From contig OX637332.1 in NCBI GenBank assembly GCA_951799405.1, positions 749,001 to 813,000 of the forward strand: DNA of 64,000 bases, read 5' to 3'. A program made the position numbers and the translations under genes. Shown in pieces: positions 62,251 through 64,000 of this stretch. Source of the DNA: Agapetus fuscipes. Taxonomy: Eukaryota > Arthropoda > Insecta > Trichoptera > Glossosomatidae. Position 1 is the stretch's first letter. The number at the start of each line of letters is the position of its first letter. A model generated the notes under the pieces. It worked only from the letters and a program-made list of their open reading frames with translations. It made no database searches and was not told the origin of the DNA.

Positions 62251-62477
62251 TTTGAGGATGAATCAGTGTGAAAAGTTGTGGGCTACATGATTACAAGCAT
62301 CTCTTCATACTGTTACTTTAGATCGGCTCATATTATTACGATTAACTTGTGTTCAATTTAGTAAAAAGTTGATTTATTTATTGTACACAATTTATAATAG
62401 GATTCACTTTAACTCTAATGTAACATACCTTTGCAACTCAGATTACATTAGATAAAAATAGGTTTGTGTAATTAATT
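62251..62477. other. No gene; module A tail scrap
   Basis: 62410-62456 (TTAACTCTAATGTAACATAC, CTTTGCAACTCAGATTACAT) is the last 45 bp of a module A. Confidence 0.5.
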
Positions 62478-62622
62478 ATAAATCTAAATCTAAGTTGCAA
62501 AGATATGTATCATTTGAGATTCATATTAAATGCATTCCCACAAGCAGACACGCATAGCGCGCTCACACATGCCGCATGTGGACCTAAAATATAAAAACCC
62601 AATCCCAAAACAGGGGTGGATG
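62478..62622 (-). repeat. Module A, 3' half
   Basis: AATCTAAATCTAAGTTGCAA to CCAATCCCAAAACAGGGGTG. With the plus scrap at 62410-62456 it forms a tail-to-tail pair. Confidence 0.8.
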
Positions 62623-62659
62623 AATGAAATAAATAATTCATTATTGTTTATTTTAATGA

Positions 62660-62800
62660 ATTACCAATTATTAATTACATCTGTTGAACCAGGCTCAAAG
62701 TTGTGGTCAAATGACCCAAGCGGGGATTGAACCAACGTTATTCCATTCCAAACACGCTAGAAAGATCAGCCCACTTGATCGCCTCGGCCATAACACCGAC
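62660..62800 (-). repeat. SINE-E, copy 2
   Basis: Minus: GGCCGAGGCGATCAAGTGGG (A-box-like), GCGTGTTTGGAATGGAATAA, GGTTCAATCCCCGC (B box), end GCCTGGTTCAACAGATGT. The head resembles tRNAs with a long variable arm. Confidence 0.55.
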
Positions 62801-63359
62801 TTTTGTAGATTTTGCAGACAGGATTATATTGCCGTCGTCTGGTTATCCTGTTGATGTTGTGATGTGATAACATCGAAAGCGTTCGAGGTATTAAATCAAC
62901 TCGTGAAGAAAAACCTATGTAATTTATTTGTACATTATAAGAGATCTTATTCTTTTACATCCTGAAAATTAAACAATTTATTCTGGATCAACACACATTT
63001 GAAATACACATGATATGTTTATTATTCCTAAGTGTTATGTTTATTAGTAGTTAATACAAGATGTAGTTTTAATGCGAGTTGCAGGCTCACAAGTTGGGCG
63101 TTACTTAGACCGGAATGTGTGTTTAGTTTCGCCCCAAAGACAGGTAAGCAATTTATGTAAAGGCCAGCTAAATCTGGAGTGGTCTTAGAGATCCATGAAT
63201 AATTTACCCAAGGCTTTCGGAAATTAATTAATAATGCCTTGCGGGGGGGCTCAACCATTAGGATGACATAAACTGTGCAGAAAGTGAATGCTTAATTTTC
63301 ATTCGAGTTTCGTACCTACATAAGATGAATGCGACTGTTTTCTCTATGAAAATATGTCG
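62801..63359. other. No gene recognised
   Basis: Unassigned; a 76-codon minus open stretch (63028-63258) has no known content. Confidence 0.4.
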
Positions 63360-63760
63360 TCGGTTAAAAGGAAGTATAATAAACGACGTTTTGGTCACAA
63401 ATGAGTTATGAATGCTTTCTTACTTGAAATTTTACGCTCTTTCTAATGCGCTAACTCCCATAGCTCTACAATATTTTTTGTTGTTGTTTATACCAAAGCA
63501 AACAACTGCCTTTTTTAAATATAGTTTTGGTGTAACCGACAAAATTTTGGCCTTTTTTGTCCTAAAGGTGCTTGTGAAATAAAACAAAATCGTAAAACCA
63601 CATTAATAGGAATGTCCATAAATGTCTTTATTTTTTAAATTTTAGAGCTGTTTTGATTTTAACGATATGATAAAAAAACAAAAAAAGTTATGCCATTTTT
63701 CTACAATCTCAAACTGCTCTCCTAAACAGTTAAGTTTTAGTGGCTTATACCCTATTACAT
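63360..63760 (+). repeat. Family I, longest copy
   Basis: Carries all blocks seen in the other three copies: AACGACGTTTTGGTC, TCTAATGCGCTAACTCCCAT, GTGTAACCGACAAAATTTTG, CACATTAATAGGAATGTCC, AGAGCTGTTTTGATTTTAAC. About 400 bp. No reading frame or clear terminal repeats. Confidence 0.7.
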
Positions 63761-63804
63761 TTCAACCGTTGATGTCATTGCCAGATTTAAACATCCAAAA
63801 CGCC

Positions 63805-64000
63805 CCTTAGTGGTTGTTTGTCTTATGTCCATCAGGGGTGGTTTCACATGAGCAATGCTTGTTTGTGTCAATGTAGCTTATAAAAACTGGAAATATATAT
63901 TTCAAATATTTTAAACAACTCTCACACCATCGTGTTACATGTTTTTTCCTTAGCTCAGATTATGTAGAATGTGATTATTACGACAATTTCATTGAGAGGC
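63805..64000. mobile_element. MITE J, cut by window end
   Basis: CTTAGTGGTTGTTTGTCTTA, TTTCACATGAGCAATGC, TTTTTTCCTTAGCTCAGATT; same internal order as 2632-2895. Confidence 0.7.

Overview
This window looks like gene-poor, AT-rich nuclear DNA of an arthropod, most likely an insect. The evidence is jockey-, RTE- and CR1/L2-type non-LTR retrotransposon pieces, tRNA-headed SINEs, a 5S rRNA-like sequence close to what I remember of insect 5S, and many fold-back/MITE-like elements. No bacterial operon, CRISPR array or convincing host protein-coding gene was seen. Almost every recognisable protein stretch is reverse transcriptase (RT) from dead or 5'-truncated LINEs. The species cannot be named from sequence alone. 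All repeat relations below come from reading the sequence by eye; no alignment program or database was used.

Family names used here are my own labels. LINE-A: RTE-like RT tail, a 3' UTR of about 120 bp, then a ~250 bp 'module A' ending in GATTA repeats. Module A also occurs alone, about three dozen times in all. LINE-B: related RT tail ending in GTTACA-type repeats. LINE-F: a short LINE 3' end with ATCATA repeats. JOC: jockey-like LINE. CR1-like: LINE 3' parts. SINE-C, SINE-D1/D2 and SINE-E: tRNA-headed SINEs; D2 carries a 5S rRNA-like head and a poly(A) tail. I, J, K, N, T, U: MITE-like or interspersed elements. H, L, M, P: fold-back elements with a shared hammerhead-ribozyme-like core. Q and R: LTR-like sequences. 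X: a ~260 bp repeat.

Layout. 1-5.4 kb: SINE-C with a LINE-F insertion, I, J, K and two A modules. 5.4-7.1 kb: truncated JOC copy 1. 7.2-13.3 kb: LTR-like Q1, LINE-B, CR1-like 3' end, SINE-C/D, a 5'-inverted LINE-A, fold-back M and a LINE-A. 13.5-21.4 kb: a dense field of A modules, the K2 element carrying a perfect 78-bp hairpin, J, M, D1, and LTR-like R1 split by a LINE-A. 21.5-27.9 kb: a GC-rich island of unknown nature, a CR1-like relic, SINE-C/D1, M3, T, a 5S-headed D2 and a complete SINE-C. 28-41 kb: LINE-A/B fragments, X, H1, Q2/Q3 (with J nested), a split tandem array and an RTE RT relic. 41.2-44.3 kb: the best-preserved retrotransposon, JOC copy 2 (705 codons), nested with LINE-F inside a module A. 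44.3-53.3 kb: R2, the long-TIR element U, the longest LINE-A coding tail and X. 53.2-64 kb: an RTE RT relic inserted in H2, N, the 5S-tRNA SINE D2, fold-back P, more A modules, LINE-B, I and J.

How the parts relate. The window is a layered record of retroposition. LINEs probably supplied the machinery for the SINEs and A modules, and nested insertions with target-site duplications order the events. The most unusual items are the hammerhead-like cores whose stem II changes in sequence but stays paired between families, the 5S-tRNA chimeric SINE, the perfect 78-bp hairpin insertion, and the stand-alone module A with a constant 5' end.
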